DNA from: Pelomonas sp963992225
Lineage (GTDB): Bacteria; Pseudomonadota; Gammaproteobacteria; Burkholderiales; Burkholderiaceae_C
Assembly (NCBI GenBank): GCA_963992225.1
Contig: CAXDTK010000002.1
Coordinates: 1-64,000, forward strand
Direction of reading: 5' to 3'
Length of the DNA: 64,000 nucleotides
Part shown: one piece after another, positions 28,933 through 37,258 of the stretch
Layout of the letters: the number at the start of each line of letters is the position of its first letter
Position numbering within the stretch: the stretch's first letter is position 1
Notes under the pieces: generated by a model
What the model saw: only the letters and a program-made list of their open reading frames with translations
Told to the model about the DNA's origin: nothing
Databases searched by the model: none
Translations under genes and position numbers: made by a program

Positions 28933-30168
28933 TCATGGCGTGCGGCGCGCGGCGCCCTCCCATGCCGCCGCGCCGGCCGCAAGAGCCGTCAACCCGCCCG
29001 CGATGAGGAATGGCAGCGGCGGCGCCAGCGCGAACAGGCTGCCCGTGGCTGCGGCGCCGACCGCCTGCCCGAGGTTGGCCGCCGCGGCCTGCCGCCCCAT
29101 CGCCCAGCCCTGGCGCGTGCCGGCTGCGCTCGAGATACGCACGGCCAGCGAGGGGATCAGCACGCCAATGCCGGCTGCTGCCAGCACGAACGCGGCGGCG
29201 GTCACGACACCCCCGTTCGAGCCGGCCTGCAGGCCGAGGCCTGCCGACAGCACGAGGAGCGCGGCGACGACGAGCCGCGGCTCGCCCAGCCTGCGCTCCA
29301 GGCGTGGCAGGGCCCAGAACTGCACGGCGATCATCACGCCGCTGCACAATGCGAAGTACAACGAAACCGGCCACGCGTCCGCGACCGCCACCCTGCGGGC
29401 CGCCAGGGTGGCACCGACCTCGGCCACCGTGATCGCCAGCACGACGACGGCCGTCAAAAGCAGCGAGCGGACGATGCGCCGCTCGTCGCCGGGCGCCGCA
29501 CCGGCCAAGCCAGGGGGCACGGCCCGGTTGACCGGCAGCGTGAGCACGCCTGCGGCCGCCACCAACCCGACCACAGCGACGACATGCAGCGCCAGTGCAC
29601 TGAGCGCGCCATGGCCACCCACGGCGCGTATCGGCGCGGCCAGCCCGTCGCCGAGTGCCGGACCGAGCAGGAAGCCCAAGGCAGTGGCCGATGCGATCCA
29701 GGCGAAGCGGCGCTGCAGGCGGGACGGCGCCGACGCGGTGACGACATAGGCAAACACCGCCGGGAGCACCGCCGCCGCGGTCAGGCCGGCGATCGCACGC
29801 ACCACGTACAGCCCGCGAAGTCCGAGCGAACCGGTCAGGGCCCACAGCGCCGCGCTCGATCCGGCCAGCCCGGCGACGAGCACCCAGCGGCGATCGATCC
29901 GATCGGCCAGCGCGCCCCAGGCGGGCGCAAACAGGAACAGGGCGAGCGTGTACGTGCCGGTGAGCCAGCCCGTGTGCCCTTCCACGTCGGCTGCCGAACC
30001 GCCCCCCGCGCGCTCCACCAACCCGGGCAGCACAGGCAATGTCACGCCATACGCCATCGACACCGCCATTGCGGCCGCGAGCAGCGCCGCGAAGGCGCCG
30101 GCCGAGAGATCCGAACGCATCTCGCCCGCCGGCCGCGGAGACGGCACCGTCCATGACCAATCACTCAC
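28933..30168 (-). CDS. MFS transporter
   Basis: A 411-residue major facilitator with about 12 membrane segments and the loop 2-3 motif GALADRIDRRWVLVAG. The GTG start overlaps the end of the cfa gene by 8 bases, so it is coupled to it. It resembles drug/metabolite efflux permeases and is not closely similar to the MFS protein at 2552-3856 beyond family features. Substrate unknown. It is the last gene of the MerR-controlled operon. Confidence 0.82.
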   Translation of the reverse strand: MSDWSWTVPSPRPAGEMRSDLSAGAFAALLAAAMAVSMAYGVTLPVLPGLVERAGGGSAADVEGHTGWLTGTYTLALFLFAPAWGALADRIDRRWVLVAGLAGSSAALWALTGSLGLRGLYVVRAIAGLTAAAVLPAVFAYVVTASAPSRLQRRFAWIASATALGFLLGPALGDGLAAPIRAVGGHGALSALALHVVAVVGLVAAAGVLTLPVNRAVPPGLAGAAPGDERRIVRSLLLTAVVVLAITVAEVGATLAARRVAVADAWPVSLYFALCSGVMIAVQFWALPRLERRLGEPRLVVAALLVLSAGLGLQAGSNGGVVTAAAFVLAAAGIGVLIPSLAVRISSAAGTRQGWAMGRQAAAANLGQAVGAAATGSLFALAPPLPFLIAGGLTALAAGAAAWEGAARRTP

Positions 30169-31480
30169 GGTAGAGATCGCGGCGGGTCAACGGGACCGGC
30201 CACGTGCCGCGATCGCGCTTCGAGGCGACGATCTGGTAAATGCCCGTGCCGCCCGCCTCGAACTCGAGCGCACACGCCGCCATGTAGAGCCGCCAGATGC
30301 GGTAAGTGACCTCGCCGACCTCCTGCAGCGCCTCCTCGCGACGCGCCTCTAGCCGCTCGACCCAGTGCCGCAGCGTCAGCGCGTAGTGCGGACGCAGCCC
30401 CTCGACATCATGGATCTCGAAGCCGGCCCGCTCCATCCCGAGCTGGATGTTGCTGACGCAATCGAGCTCGCCGTCCGGGAAGACGTAGCGATTGATGAAT
30501 TCCGTCGCGACCGTCCGGTTCCAGCCCTCCTCGTCGTGGGTGATCCCATGGTTGAGGAACAGCCCGCCCGGTCGCAGCACCCTCTGCACGGCGGCGTAGT
30601 AGGCCGGCAGGTTCGCCAGGCCGACATGCTCGAACATACCGACGCTGGACACCTTGTCGTAGACCGCCACGCCGTCGAGGTCGCGGTAGTCGCGCAGCTC
30701 GACCGTGACGAGATCCTGCAGGCCTTCGACCCGGATGCGCTCGCGTGCGTACTCGAACTGCCGTTCGCTGAGCGTGATGCCATGCGCCCGGACGCCGTGG
30801 TGGCGGGCCGCCCAGCACACGAGCGCGCCCCAGCCGCAGCCGATGTCGAGCAGGCGGTCCCCGGGCTGCAGGCGCAGCTTGCGGCAGATGTGCTCCAGCT
30901 TGTTGCGCTGCGCCTGCTCGAGCGAGTCGTCGGCGGTCTCGAAGTAGGCGCAGGAATAAACGCGCTCGGCGTCCAGCCACAGACCGTAGAACGCGTTGGA
31001 CACGTCGTAATGGAACGAGATCGCCGCCCGGTCCGTCCGGCGGGAATGGCGATGCGCAAACCGCCGGGCCATGCGCGAGGCCAATCCGCCGGACGGCTTC
31101 AGGCCCTCCTGCTCGGACACCCGCAGCATCAACGCATCGCGCCACAGCGCCAGCTTGTCGCGCCAGGTCAGCGAGACCGCCTCGAAGTGGTCCTTCAATG
31201 CCAGTGCGCTGTACAGATCGCCTTCGACATCGATCACACCGCGGAAGTAGGCGTCGGCCAGCAACAGCGGATCGGGCCGCAGCACGAGGCGACGCAGCAG
31301 CCCGGGGTCGCGGATCACGAGCGTGTACTCGGGGTGGGTCTCGAGCTCGTGCAGGATCGCATCGCCCAGCCTCAGCGCCGGTGGCCGTTCGATGCCTGCC
31401 AGCAAGCGGCGCAGGATACGCAGCGCCGGACCGTGCAGGTCCGGCGGCAGGGGTCGAGCGAACGTGGTCGAGTGGTCCAT
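30161..31480 (-). CDS. cfa: Cyclopropane-fatty-acyl-phospholipid synthase
   Basis: A 439-residue SAM-dependent enzyme that adds a methylene bridge to unsaturated membrane acyl chains. It has an N-terminal lipid-binding domain, then the methyltransferase core: AISFHYDVSNAFYGLWLD, SCAYFETADDSLEQAQRNKLEHI, LLDIGCGWGALVCWAA, GITLSERQFEYA, VGMFEHVG and FINRYVFPDGEL. Length and motifs match Cfa/CmaS family enzymes. Cyclopropanation hardens membranes against acid, oxidants and stationary phase. The operon partners (MerR regulator, phosphorylase-like protein, MFS) suggest stress control. Confidence 0.93.
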   Translation of the reverse strand: MDHSTTFARPLPPDLHGPALRILRRLLAGIERPPALRLGDAILHELETHPEYTLVIRDPGLLRRLVLRPDPLLLADAYFRGVIDVEGDLYSALALKDHFEAVSLTWRDKLALWRDALMLRVSEQEGLKPSGGLASRMARRFAHRHSRRTDRAAISFHYDVSNAFYGLWLDAERVYSCAYFETADDSLEQAQRNKLEHICRKLRLQPGDRLLDIGCGWGALVCWAARHHGVRAHGITLSERQFEYARERIRVEGLQDLVTVELRDYRDLDGVAVYDKVSSVGMFEHVGLANLPAYYAAVQRVLRPGGLFLNHGITHDEEGWNRTVATEFINRYVFPDGELDCVSNIQLGMERAGFEIHDVEGLRPHYALTLRHWVERLEARREEALQEVGEVTYRIWRLYMAACALEFEAGGTGIYQIVASKRDRGTWPVPLTRRDLYRE

Positions 31481-31492
31481 CGGTTGGTCTCT

Positions 31493-32644
31493 TCAGTGCA
31501 TGTCTTGTGGTTCGGCCAGGGTCGCGGTAGACACGTCGTCGACGGAAATCAGCGGTGCGCGCCGCAGATCGTCCGTCACGGCCGTGAGGCACTGCCGGCT
31601 CGCTGCGTGAACGGTGAACAGCGGCTGGCCCCGGTGCACCCGCTCGCCGATCCGGGCATGCAGCACGACGCCGGCGCCGGCTCCTTGCGCTGCGCCAGCC
31701 AGCACCGCGACGCGCTGCACATGCGCGCCGTCCAGCGACCTCACGTGGCCAGCGTGTTCGGCCGTGATGGTTTCGGCGATCGGCGCCAGCGTCGGCTCAC
31801 GCATCCCACCCTGGGCCTCGCACAGGGCCTGGAAGCGCCCCCATGCGGCGCCGCTGTCGAGCAGTCGCCAGGCGTCGAGCTCGCCATGTCCGGGTCGGCT
31901 CGCGCCGCACATCTCGAGCAGCAGGCCGGCTTCGGCCAGCGCGTGCATGCGCAGGTCGACCGGCGCCGCCGCGGCGCCGCGCAGCACGGCCAACACGTCC
32001 ATCGCCTCGGGTGCCGGACCGATGCCCAGACCCACCGGCTGAGTACCGGCCGAACGAGCGACGCGAACCTGCACGCCGACCGCTGCGCCCACGGCCCTTA
32101 GCAGGGCTTGCAGGCGATGGAAGCGTTCGTCGTCGGGCACGCCGGTACCCCGTCCGACCGTCACGTTGACGAGCAGGCTCCCCACGCCGGCAGCCACCCG
32201 GCGCGACAGTGCCGACGCCACGAGGCTCGCGTCATCCGCCGTGGGACTCCACGGCACGTTCGTTGCCACGCCCGCGGCGTCCGCGCGGGCGACGCACATG
32301 CCCTCGCGCGAGGTGATGATGGCTGCAGTCGCACGATCGAGTTCCACCCCGGTCAGCGTCGCCATCGAGTCGGCGCTGCTCCAAGTCCCCGCGCCGGACC
32401 GCAGCGAGAAGTGCGGCATCGTCGCGCCCGCGGCAGCCACGATCGCCGCAACGATCGGCGTCGTCCGGTGCCCGGGGAACCGGTCCAGTCCGTGCCGGTC
32501 GACGACGCGGGTCGACTCCCAGGCAAGTGCCCGACTCGCCTCGGCCGTCCAGGCGCGCGCGAGGGCGATGGCCCGCCGGGCCGCCGGGCCACTGTACGGC
32601 TCCGAATCCCAGAGCTCGTGGGTCGGGCCGGCGGCTTGGCTCAT
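31493..32644 (-). CDS. Truncated, divergent phosphorylase-family paralogue
   Basis: A 383-residue paralogue of the AMP/thymidine phosphorylase at 7249-8787. It lacks roughly the first 130 residues of that protein. Alignment by eye: VDKHCVGGLPGNRTT in the intact copy reads VDRHGLDRFPGHRTT here (48-62); SRAITSPAGTAD reads LRSGAGTWSSAD; LVASVLSKKAAAG reads LVASALSRRVAAG. The phosphate-site Lys and the GG turn are therefore lost and SKK has become SRR, although the C-terminal domain (GERVHRGQPLFTVHA) is kept. A good GGAG site and an open frame argue against a plain pseudogene. The ATG overlaps the merR stop. Probably inactive as a phosphorylase, with a binding or changed function. Confidence 0.75.
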   Translation of the reverse strand: MSQAAGPTHELWDSEPYSGPAARRAIALARAWTAEASRALAWESTRVVDRHGLDRFPGHRTTPIVAAIVAAAGATMPHFSLRSGAGTWSSADSMATLTGVELDRATAAIITSREGMCVARADAAGVATNVPWSPTADDASLVASALSRRVAAGVGSLLVNVTVGRGTGVPDDERFHRLQALLRAVGAAVGVQVRVARSAGTQPVGLGIGPAPEAMDVLAVLRGAAAAPVDLRMHALAEAGLLLEMCGASRPGHGELDAWRLLDSGAAWGRFQALCEAQGGMREPTLAPIAETITAEHAGHVRSLDGAHVQRVAVLAGAAQGAGAGVVLHARIGERVHRGQPLFTVHAASRQCLTAVTDDLRRAPLISVDDVSTATLAEPQDMH

Positions 32645-33105
32645 CCCTCGCTCCTTCGCCCAGCGGAGGCTCCGCGGTCGCATCGCGCGGCCGAAGCCGG
32701 CTCCTGCGCGAACCCCTCGATGAGGCCACACACGGAGTGGCCGTCGGGCACGCCATCGGGACGCCGCTTCCAGTCGGCCACCGCCCGCTGCATGCGCCGA
32801 TGCAGCCGCATGGCGGCGTCCAATTGACGACCCTGCTCCGCGAGTCGCTGGTCGAGCAAGGTGCGCGCACGCGGACACGGCAGTTCGCCACGCTGCCCCA
32901 TCTCGACGAGTTCGCCAGCGTCCCTGAGCGTAAAACCCAGCGCCAGCGCGCCGCGGATGAAGCGCACGCGCGCGACACTGCGCTCCGAGAACGTGCGGTA
33001 GCCGTTCTCGGTCCGGCCATCCGCCACCACCAGGCCGACCCGCAGATAGTGGCGCAGCGTGTCGGCGGACACGCCGGCCTGCCGCGCGCACTCGATCAAT
33101 CGCAT
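32641..33105 (-). CDS. MerR-family transcriptional regulator
   Basis: A 154-residue MerR protein: N-terminal winged helix (RLIECARQAGVSADTLRHYLRVGLV, NGYRTFSERSVARVRFI) and a dimerisation coiled coil. Cys residues in LPCPRA and in HSVCGLIEGF sit where ZntR-type metal sensors have Cys79 and Cys124, but the Cys-Cys pair of ZntR is replaced by KRRPDG, so the signal is unclear. GGAGA precedes ATG 33105. It heads the operon with the phosphorylase paralogue, cfa and an MFS gene, and a MerR-type promoter lies just upstream, which suggests self-regulation. Confidence 0.88.
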   Translation of the reverse strand: MRLIECARQAGVSADTLRHYLRVGLVVADGRTENGYRTFSERSVARVRFIRGALALGFTLRDAGELVEMGQRGELPCPRARTLLDQRLAEQGRQLDAAMRLHRRMQRAVADWKRRPDGVPDGHSVCGLIEGFAQEPASAARCDRGASAGRRSEG

Positions 33106-33150
33106 CGAATTTCTCCGTCGCCGCAGGGCCGCGTCGACTCCCGGGCAGCG

Positions 33151-33181
33151 AGTCTCGACCCGGGTGCTGCACATGGGTCAA
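33151..33181 (-). promoter_or_regulatory. MerR-type promoter with 19-bp spacer
   Basis: On the minus strand, TTGACC (33181-33176) and GAGACT (33156-33151) are separated by exactly 19 bp, the over-long spacer typical of MerR-activated promoters. Inverted arms GACCC (33157-33161) and GGGTC (33175-33179) are centred in the spacer. The site is 46 bp upstream of the merR start, so the regulator probably acts on its own operon. Confidence 0.6.
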
Positions 33182-33212
33182 GTCCCTGCATGACCGGGCC
33201 GGCCTGCATTGC

Positions 33213-34397
33213 TCAGATCCGCTCGAGCGCCAGCGCAACGGCCTGGCCGCCGCCGATGCACAGCGTCACGATGCCGCGGCGCAGGCCGTCGCGCTGCATC
33301 GCGTGCAGCAGCCGGGTGGTGAGGATCGCTCCGGTCGCTCCGATCGGGTGCCCGTGCGCGATGGCGCCGCCCTCGACGTTGACCACGTCCTCGGCGAAAC
33401 CGAGTTCGCGCTGGCAGGCCAGCGCGATGGCCGCGAAGGCCTCGTTGATCTCGACCCGGTCGACGTCCCCGATGGTCCAGCCGGCACGCTCGAGCGCCTG
33501 GCGCACGGCCGGCAGCGGCCCGAGCCCGAAGAAGTTCGGGTCCACGGCGCCGATGCCGAAAGCCGCCAGGCGCGCCTGCGGCTGCAGCCCCTGGCGCTCG
33601 GCCCAGTCGCGCTCGGCCACCACCATCGCGGCCGCGCCGCTGTTGAGGCCTGGCGCATTGCCCGCGGTGATGGTGCCCTCCTTGCGGAAGGCGGGCTTGA
33701 GCCGCGCCAGCGACTCCATTGTCGTCTCGGGCCGGTTGTGCTCGTCGCGCGCGAACGGCACCGGCCCCTTCCGACCAGGCACCTGCAGGGTGACGATCTC
33801 GCCGTCGAACCGGCCCGCCGCCTGCGCGGCCGAGAACGCCCGCTGCGAGCGCAGCGCCCAGCGGTCCTGGTCTTCCCGCGAAATGCCGCAACGGATCACC
33901 AGGTCCTCGGTGTGCCAGCCGGCATGCTGCCCGCTGACGGCGTCGTGCAGGCCGTCCAGCAGCATGCTGTCGAACAGCGTCACGTCGCCCATGCGCGCAC
34001 CCCAGCGTCCCTGCGGCAACAGGTAGGGCGCGCGGTCCATGTTCTCCATGCCGCCGGCCACCGCGCAGTCGACCATGCCGGCGGCCACCTCGAGCGCTGC
34101 GCTGACGACGGCTTGTGCCCCGGATCCGCAGACACGGTTGACCGTCAGCGCGGGCACTTCGACGGGAAGCCCCGCCGCGAGCCCTGCCTGGCGAGCCGGG
34201 TTCATCCGGTTGCCGGCCTGAATGACGTTGCCCATCACGAGCGACTGCACCTGCGCCCCGGCAAGGCCGTTGCGCAGCAACGTCTCGCGGATCACCGCGG
34301 CGCCGAGTTCGGCGGCCGGCAGGTCCTTGAGCGCACCGCCGTAGGTGCCGATGGGAGTGCGAACCGCACCGCAAAGGACGACTTCGTTGCTTGCCAT
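33213..34397 (-). CDS. Acetyl-CoA acetyltransferase (thiolase)
   Basis: A 394-residue biosynthetic-type thiolase, 2 acetyl-CoA to acetoacetyl-CoA. The nucleophile Cys is in NRVCGSGAQAV, the His in GGAIAHGHPIGATGA and the second Cys in TLCIGGGQAVA, all conserved; EINEAFAAIALAC and AGNAPGLNSGAAAMVVA are also typical. An AGGAGAAAC ribosome site precedes ATG 34397. It follows the acetate kinase-PduL gene by 17 bp, so acetyl-CoA made there can flow to acetoacetyl-CoA and possibly PHB. No reductase or bona fide PHA synthase is in the window. Confidence 0.93.
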   Translation of the reverse strand: MASNEVVLCGAVRTPIGTYGGALKDLPAAELGAAVIRETLLRNGLAGAQVQSLVMGNVIQAGNRMNPARQAGLAAGLPVEVPALTVNRVCGSGAQAVVSAALEVAAGMVDCAVAGGMENMDRAPYLLPQGRWGARMGDVTLFDSMLLDGLHDAVSGQHAGWHTEDLVIRCGISREDQDRWALRSQRAFSAAQAAGRFDGEIVTLQVPGRKGPVPFARDEHNRPETTMESLARLKPAFRKEGTITAGNAPGLNSGAAAMVVAERDWAERQGLQPQARLAAFGIGAVDPNFFGLGPLPAVRQALERAGWTIGDVDRVEINEAFAAIALACQRELGFAEDVVNVEGGAIAHGHPIGATGAILTTRLLHAMQRDGLRRGIVTLCIGGGQAVALALERI

Positions 34398-34414
34398 GAC
34401 GTTTCTCCTGTCGA

Positions 34415-36187
34415 TCAATGCGTCTCGCAGGACGCGTGGTTCTCGTGGTCGCGCTGGCCGCAGACGCGGGCCGTGCAGGCGGCGCTCTGCAGCACGCCCT
34501 CGCCGGCACCGCGCAATCCAGCGGCGTTGGCCTCGTCGGTGTCCAGATGCAGTTCGAGCACCGCGCCGTCGTCGACACGCAGGGCGACATGGCGCAACAC
34601 CGTGCCGCGCGGCGTGTCGAGCGCGACCTCGATCTCCCCTCGATCCTGGACACCGAGCCGCCGCGCATCGGCGCTCGTCAGGTGCAGGTGGCGGCGCGCA
34701 ACGATCAAACCCGGGGTGCGCAAGGCCCCTGCCGGGCCCGCCAGCGTGACCTCGGCGCTGCCCGCGAGATCGCCGGACAGGCGCAGCGGCGCCTCGATGC
34801 CGAGCCGGATGGCCTCGGTGCGGCTGACCTCGATCTGGTTGGCCGCACGGCAGGGCCCGACGACGCGCACGCGTTCGAGCCGGCCGCGCTCGCCGATCAC
34901 GGAAACCGTTTCCTCGGCGGCGAAGAAGCCGGGCTGGCTGAGCGGCTGCAACACGCGCAGCGCGTGGCCGGTGCCGAACAAGGCCTCGACGGCGGCCTGC
35001 GTGAGATGCACGTGGTGGGCCGAGATCGCCACCGGCATCGAGAAGTCCTGCCGCGCCGCGGCGCGCTCGGCTCGGCGCAGCACCGCCGCGGTCTCGCGGG
35101 CGATGACCCACTGCTCGCGCGAGCGCACCGCCAGCACCGCCACCTGCGAGCGCGGTGCCTGCAGTTCGGCGACCGCGGCACCGGACGCGCCGAAGGACTC
35201 GTTGCGGTCTTCGTCGAGACGCACGCCGAGGAACTGCAGGCCCTCCAGGATGCGCCGGCGCAGCGCGGCAGAGTTCTCCCCTGCCCCGCCGGTGAAGGCG
35301 ACGGCGTCGCAGCCGCCCATTGCCGCGGCGTAGGCCCCGATGTACTTGCGAACCCGGTAGGCGTGAACCTGCAGCGCCGTGCGGGCGCCGGCATGCCCCT
35401 GGCGCGCCCGGGCCTCGATCTCGCGCAGGTCCGAGCCGATGCCCGACAGCGCCTTCAATCCACTGTCGTGGTACAGCGCCGCTTCGATCTGTGCCGGGTC
35501 GAGTCCGAGCGTCCGCGCGACGAACGCCGGCACGCCGGGGTCCAGATCGCCGCTGCGCGTGCCCATCACGAGCCCCTCCAGCGCCGTCATCCCCATCGAG
35601 GTATCGATGGACCGGCCGCGGTCGATCGCGCAGACGCTGGCACCGTTGCCGAGGTGGCAGCTGACGATGCGCAGATCCTCAGGAGCCCGTTCCAGCGCAC
35701 CGCTCACCGCTTCGAGCACGTGCCGATGCGACAGGCCATGAAAGCCGTATCGGCGCACCCCGGCGTCGCGCCAGGCCTGCGGCACCGCATAGAGCGACGC
35801 CTGCTCGGGCATGCCGGCATGGAACGCGGTGTCGAACACGGCCACCTGCGGCAGGCCCGGCCAGCGTTCGCGCGCCAGACGGATGCCGGCCAGCGCGACC
35901 GGGTTGTGCTGGGGCGCCAGCGGGGCGGCCTGGTCGATCTCGCGCTCGGTGTCCGCGTCGACAAGCGCGGCCTCACTCAGGCGGGGTCCGCCGTGCGCGA
36001 CACGATGGCCGACGGCATCGATCGCCGGCATGCCGGCATCGCGCAGCCGGCGCTCGATCTCGTCGAACGCCGCGGCATCGACCGCGGGATGCTCGATCGT
36101 CGCCTCCATCAGCGGCGTGGCCGAGGCCGGATCGAACACGCCGAACTTGAGCGTCGCGCTGCCGGCGTTGAGCGAAAGGATGTGCAT
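34415..36187 (-). CDS. ackA: Acetate kinase fused to PduL-type phosphotransacylase
   Basis: A 590-residue two-domain enzyme. Residues 1 to about 375 are acetate kinase: LNAGSATLKF, HRVAHGG, VFDTAFHAGMP, YGFHGLSHRHV, SCHLGNGASV, TSMGMTALEGLVMGTRSGDLDPGV and FTGGAGENSA are all present. Residues about 384-556 are a PduL phosphate acyltransferase: AISAHHVHLT, LSQPGFFAAEETV, SGDLAGS, ARRHLHLTSADA and LELHLDTDEANAA, keeping the zinc-ligand HVH, HLH and final His. The tail has CGQRDHENHASCETH, possibly metal binding. One chain could turn acetyl-CoA into acetyl-phosphate and then acetate plus ATP, or run in reverse. It starts 17 bp after fabI. Confidence 0.93.
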   Translation of the reverse strand: MHILSLNAGSATLKFGVFDPASATPLMEATIEHPAVDAAAFDEIERRLRDAGMPAIDAVGHRVAHGGPRLSEAALVDADTEREIDQAAPLAPQHNPVALAGIRLARERWPGLPQVAVFDTAFHAGMPEQASLYAVPQAWRDAGVRRYGFHGLSHRHVLEAVSGALERAPEDLRIVSCHLGNGASVCAIDRGRSIDTSMGMTALEGLVMGTRSGDLDPGVPAFVARTLGLDPAQIEAALYHDSGLKALSGIGSDLREIEARARQGHAGARTALQVHAYRVRKYIGAYAAAMGGCDAVAFTGGAGENSAALRRRILEGLQFLGVRLDEDRNESFGASGAAVAELQAPRSQVAVLAVRSREQWVIARETAAVLRRAERAAARQDFSMPVAISAHHVHLTQAAVEALFGTGHALRVLQPLSQPGFFAAEETVSVIGERGRLERVRVVGPCRAANQIEVSRTEAIRLGIEAPLRLSGDLAGSAEVTLAGPAGALRTPGLIVARRHLHLTSADARRLGVQDRGEIEVALDTPRGTVLRHVALRVDDGAVLELHLDTDEANAAGLRGAGEGVLQSAACTARVCGQRDHENHASCETH

Positions 36188-36204
36188 GGCCCGGCCCGCC
36201 GCCC

Positions 36205-36984
36205 TCAATGGAACACCATGCCTTCGACATGGAATCCGGCGTCGACGTGCACCACTTCGCCGGTGATCGCCGACGCGTAGGGACTGGCCAGAAGCAGCGC
36301 CACACGGCCGACCTCGCAGCCGTCCACGGTACGACGCTGCGGCGACCGGCGCGCGGCCTCGTCAAGCAGCTCGTCGAAGTGGGTAATGCCGGAGGCCGCG
36401 CGCGTTCGCACCGGGCCCGCGGAGATGGCGTTGACGCGGATGCCGGCGGGCCCGAGTTCGTGCGCGAGATAGCGCACCGAGGCCTCGAGCGCCGCCTTCA
36501 CCGGCCCCATCACGTTGTAGTGCTCGACGACCTTCTCGGCGCCGTAGTAGCTGACCGTCGTCAGGCTGCCGCCCTCCCGCATCAGCGGCTCTGCGAGCTT
36601 GGCCATGCGGATAAAGGAGTGGCAGGACACCAGCATCGCCTCGGCGAACCCGACGCCCGAGCAGTCGGCCAGGCGGCCCTGCAGGTCTTCCTTGCGCGCC
36701 GACGCGATCGAGTGGAAGACGAAGTCGAGCCTGCCCCAGCGGTCGCGTAGGGCGTCGAAGACCGCCTCCAATTGCCCCTCCTCCAGCACGTTGCACGGCA
36801 GCAGTTGCGCCTGCACCTCCTCCGCGAGCGGCGCGACGAAGGACCGAGCCTTCTCGTTGTAGTAGGTCATGGCCAGCTCCGCACCGGCATTGCGGAAGTG
36901 CCGCGTGGCAGACCAGGCCAGGCTGTCGGCATTCGCGACGCCGACCACGAGGCCCCGGCGGCCGGAAAGATCGATGGTTTCCAT
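36205..36984 (-). CDS. fabI: Enoyl-[acyl-carrier-protein] reductase FabI
   Basis: A 259-residue NADH-dependent enoyl-ACP reductase of fatty acid synthesis. The catalytic residues fall at E. coli-like positions: Tyr146, Tyr156 and Lys163 in SYYGAEKVVEHYNVMGPVK. Other marks are the divergent nucleotide fold GLVVGVANADSLAWSATRHF, HSIASARKEDL and RVNAISAGPVRTRAASGI. It is probably a second copy to the housekeeping fabI. With cfa nearby, it suggests membrane-lipid adjustment as part of this island. Confidence 0.93.
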   Translation of the reverse strand: METIDLSGRRGLVVGVANADSLAWSATRHFRNAGAELAMTYYNEKARSFVAPLAEEVQAQLLPCNVLEEGQLEAVFDALRDRWGRLDFVFHSIASARKEDLQGRLADCSGVGFAEAMLVSCHSFIRMAKLAEPLMREGGSLTTVSYYGAEKVVEHYNVMGPVKAALEASVRYLAHELGPAGIRVNAISAGPVRTRAASGITHFDELLDEAARRSPQRRTVDGCEVGRVALLLASPYASAITGEVVHVDAGFHVEGMVFH

Positions 36985-37024
36985 TGAATCGCCTTGCTGT
37001 GTTACTTCGAGGGTCGACCGGCGT

Positions 37025-37246
37025 TCAGCGCGGACCGCTCTTTCGTACGCCGTCACCCTGGAATCGCACGAGGAGGTACAGCAGCACGATGCACAGTCCG
37101 AGCAGCGCGTGCAGCCACCAGCCGAGCGCATGCGCCCGGTGTTCCAGTACCAGCAGCAGCAGCGCCACCGCCGCGAACGCCCAGAAGATCCACCGGGCCC
37201 GGGCGCGACCCTGGTCGGTGTCGGGAAGCTTCGTCGGTATGGTCAT
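37025..37246 (-). CDS. Small two-helix membrane protein (DUF2933-like)
   Basis: A 73-residue protein with two membrane helices (WIFWAFAAVALLLLVLEHRAHALG and LHALLGLCIVLLYLLVRF). The EHRAHALGWW turn resembles DUF2933 small membrane proteins found in metal-resistance loci. A GGAG site precedes the ATG. Function unknown. It lies between the periplasmic protein gene and fabI in the same operon. Confidence 0.65.
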   Translation of the reverse strand: MTIPTKLPDTDQGRARARWIFWAFAAVALLLLVLEHRAHALGWWLHALLGLCIVLLYLLVRFQGDGVRKSGPR

Positions 37247-37258
37247 TGCCCTTCTCCT

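Noticed and set aside
31493..32644. Calling the phosphorylase paralogue a pseudogene
   Set aside because: The frame is uninterrupted, has a good ribosome site and is coupled to neighbours; changed residues alone do not show decay.
33213..35111. A longer thiolase starting inside the ackA region
   Set aside because: The thiolase begins naturally at 34397 with AGGAGAAAC; the extra part is antisense-like, Arg/Ala-rich and overlaps the PduL domain.
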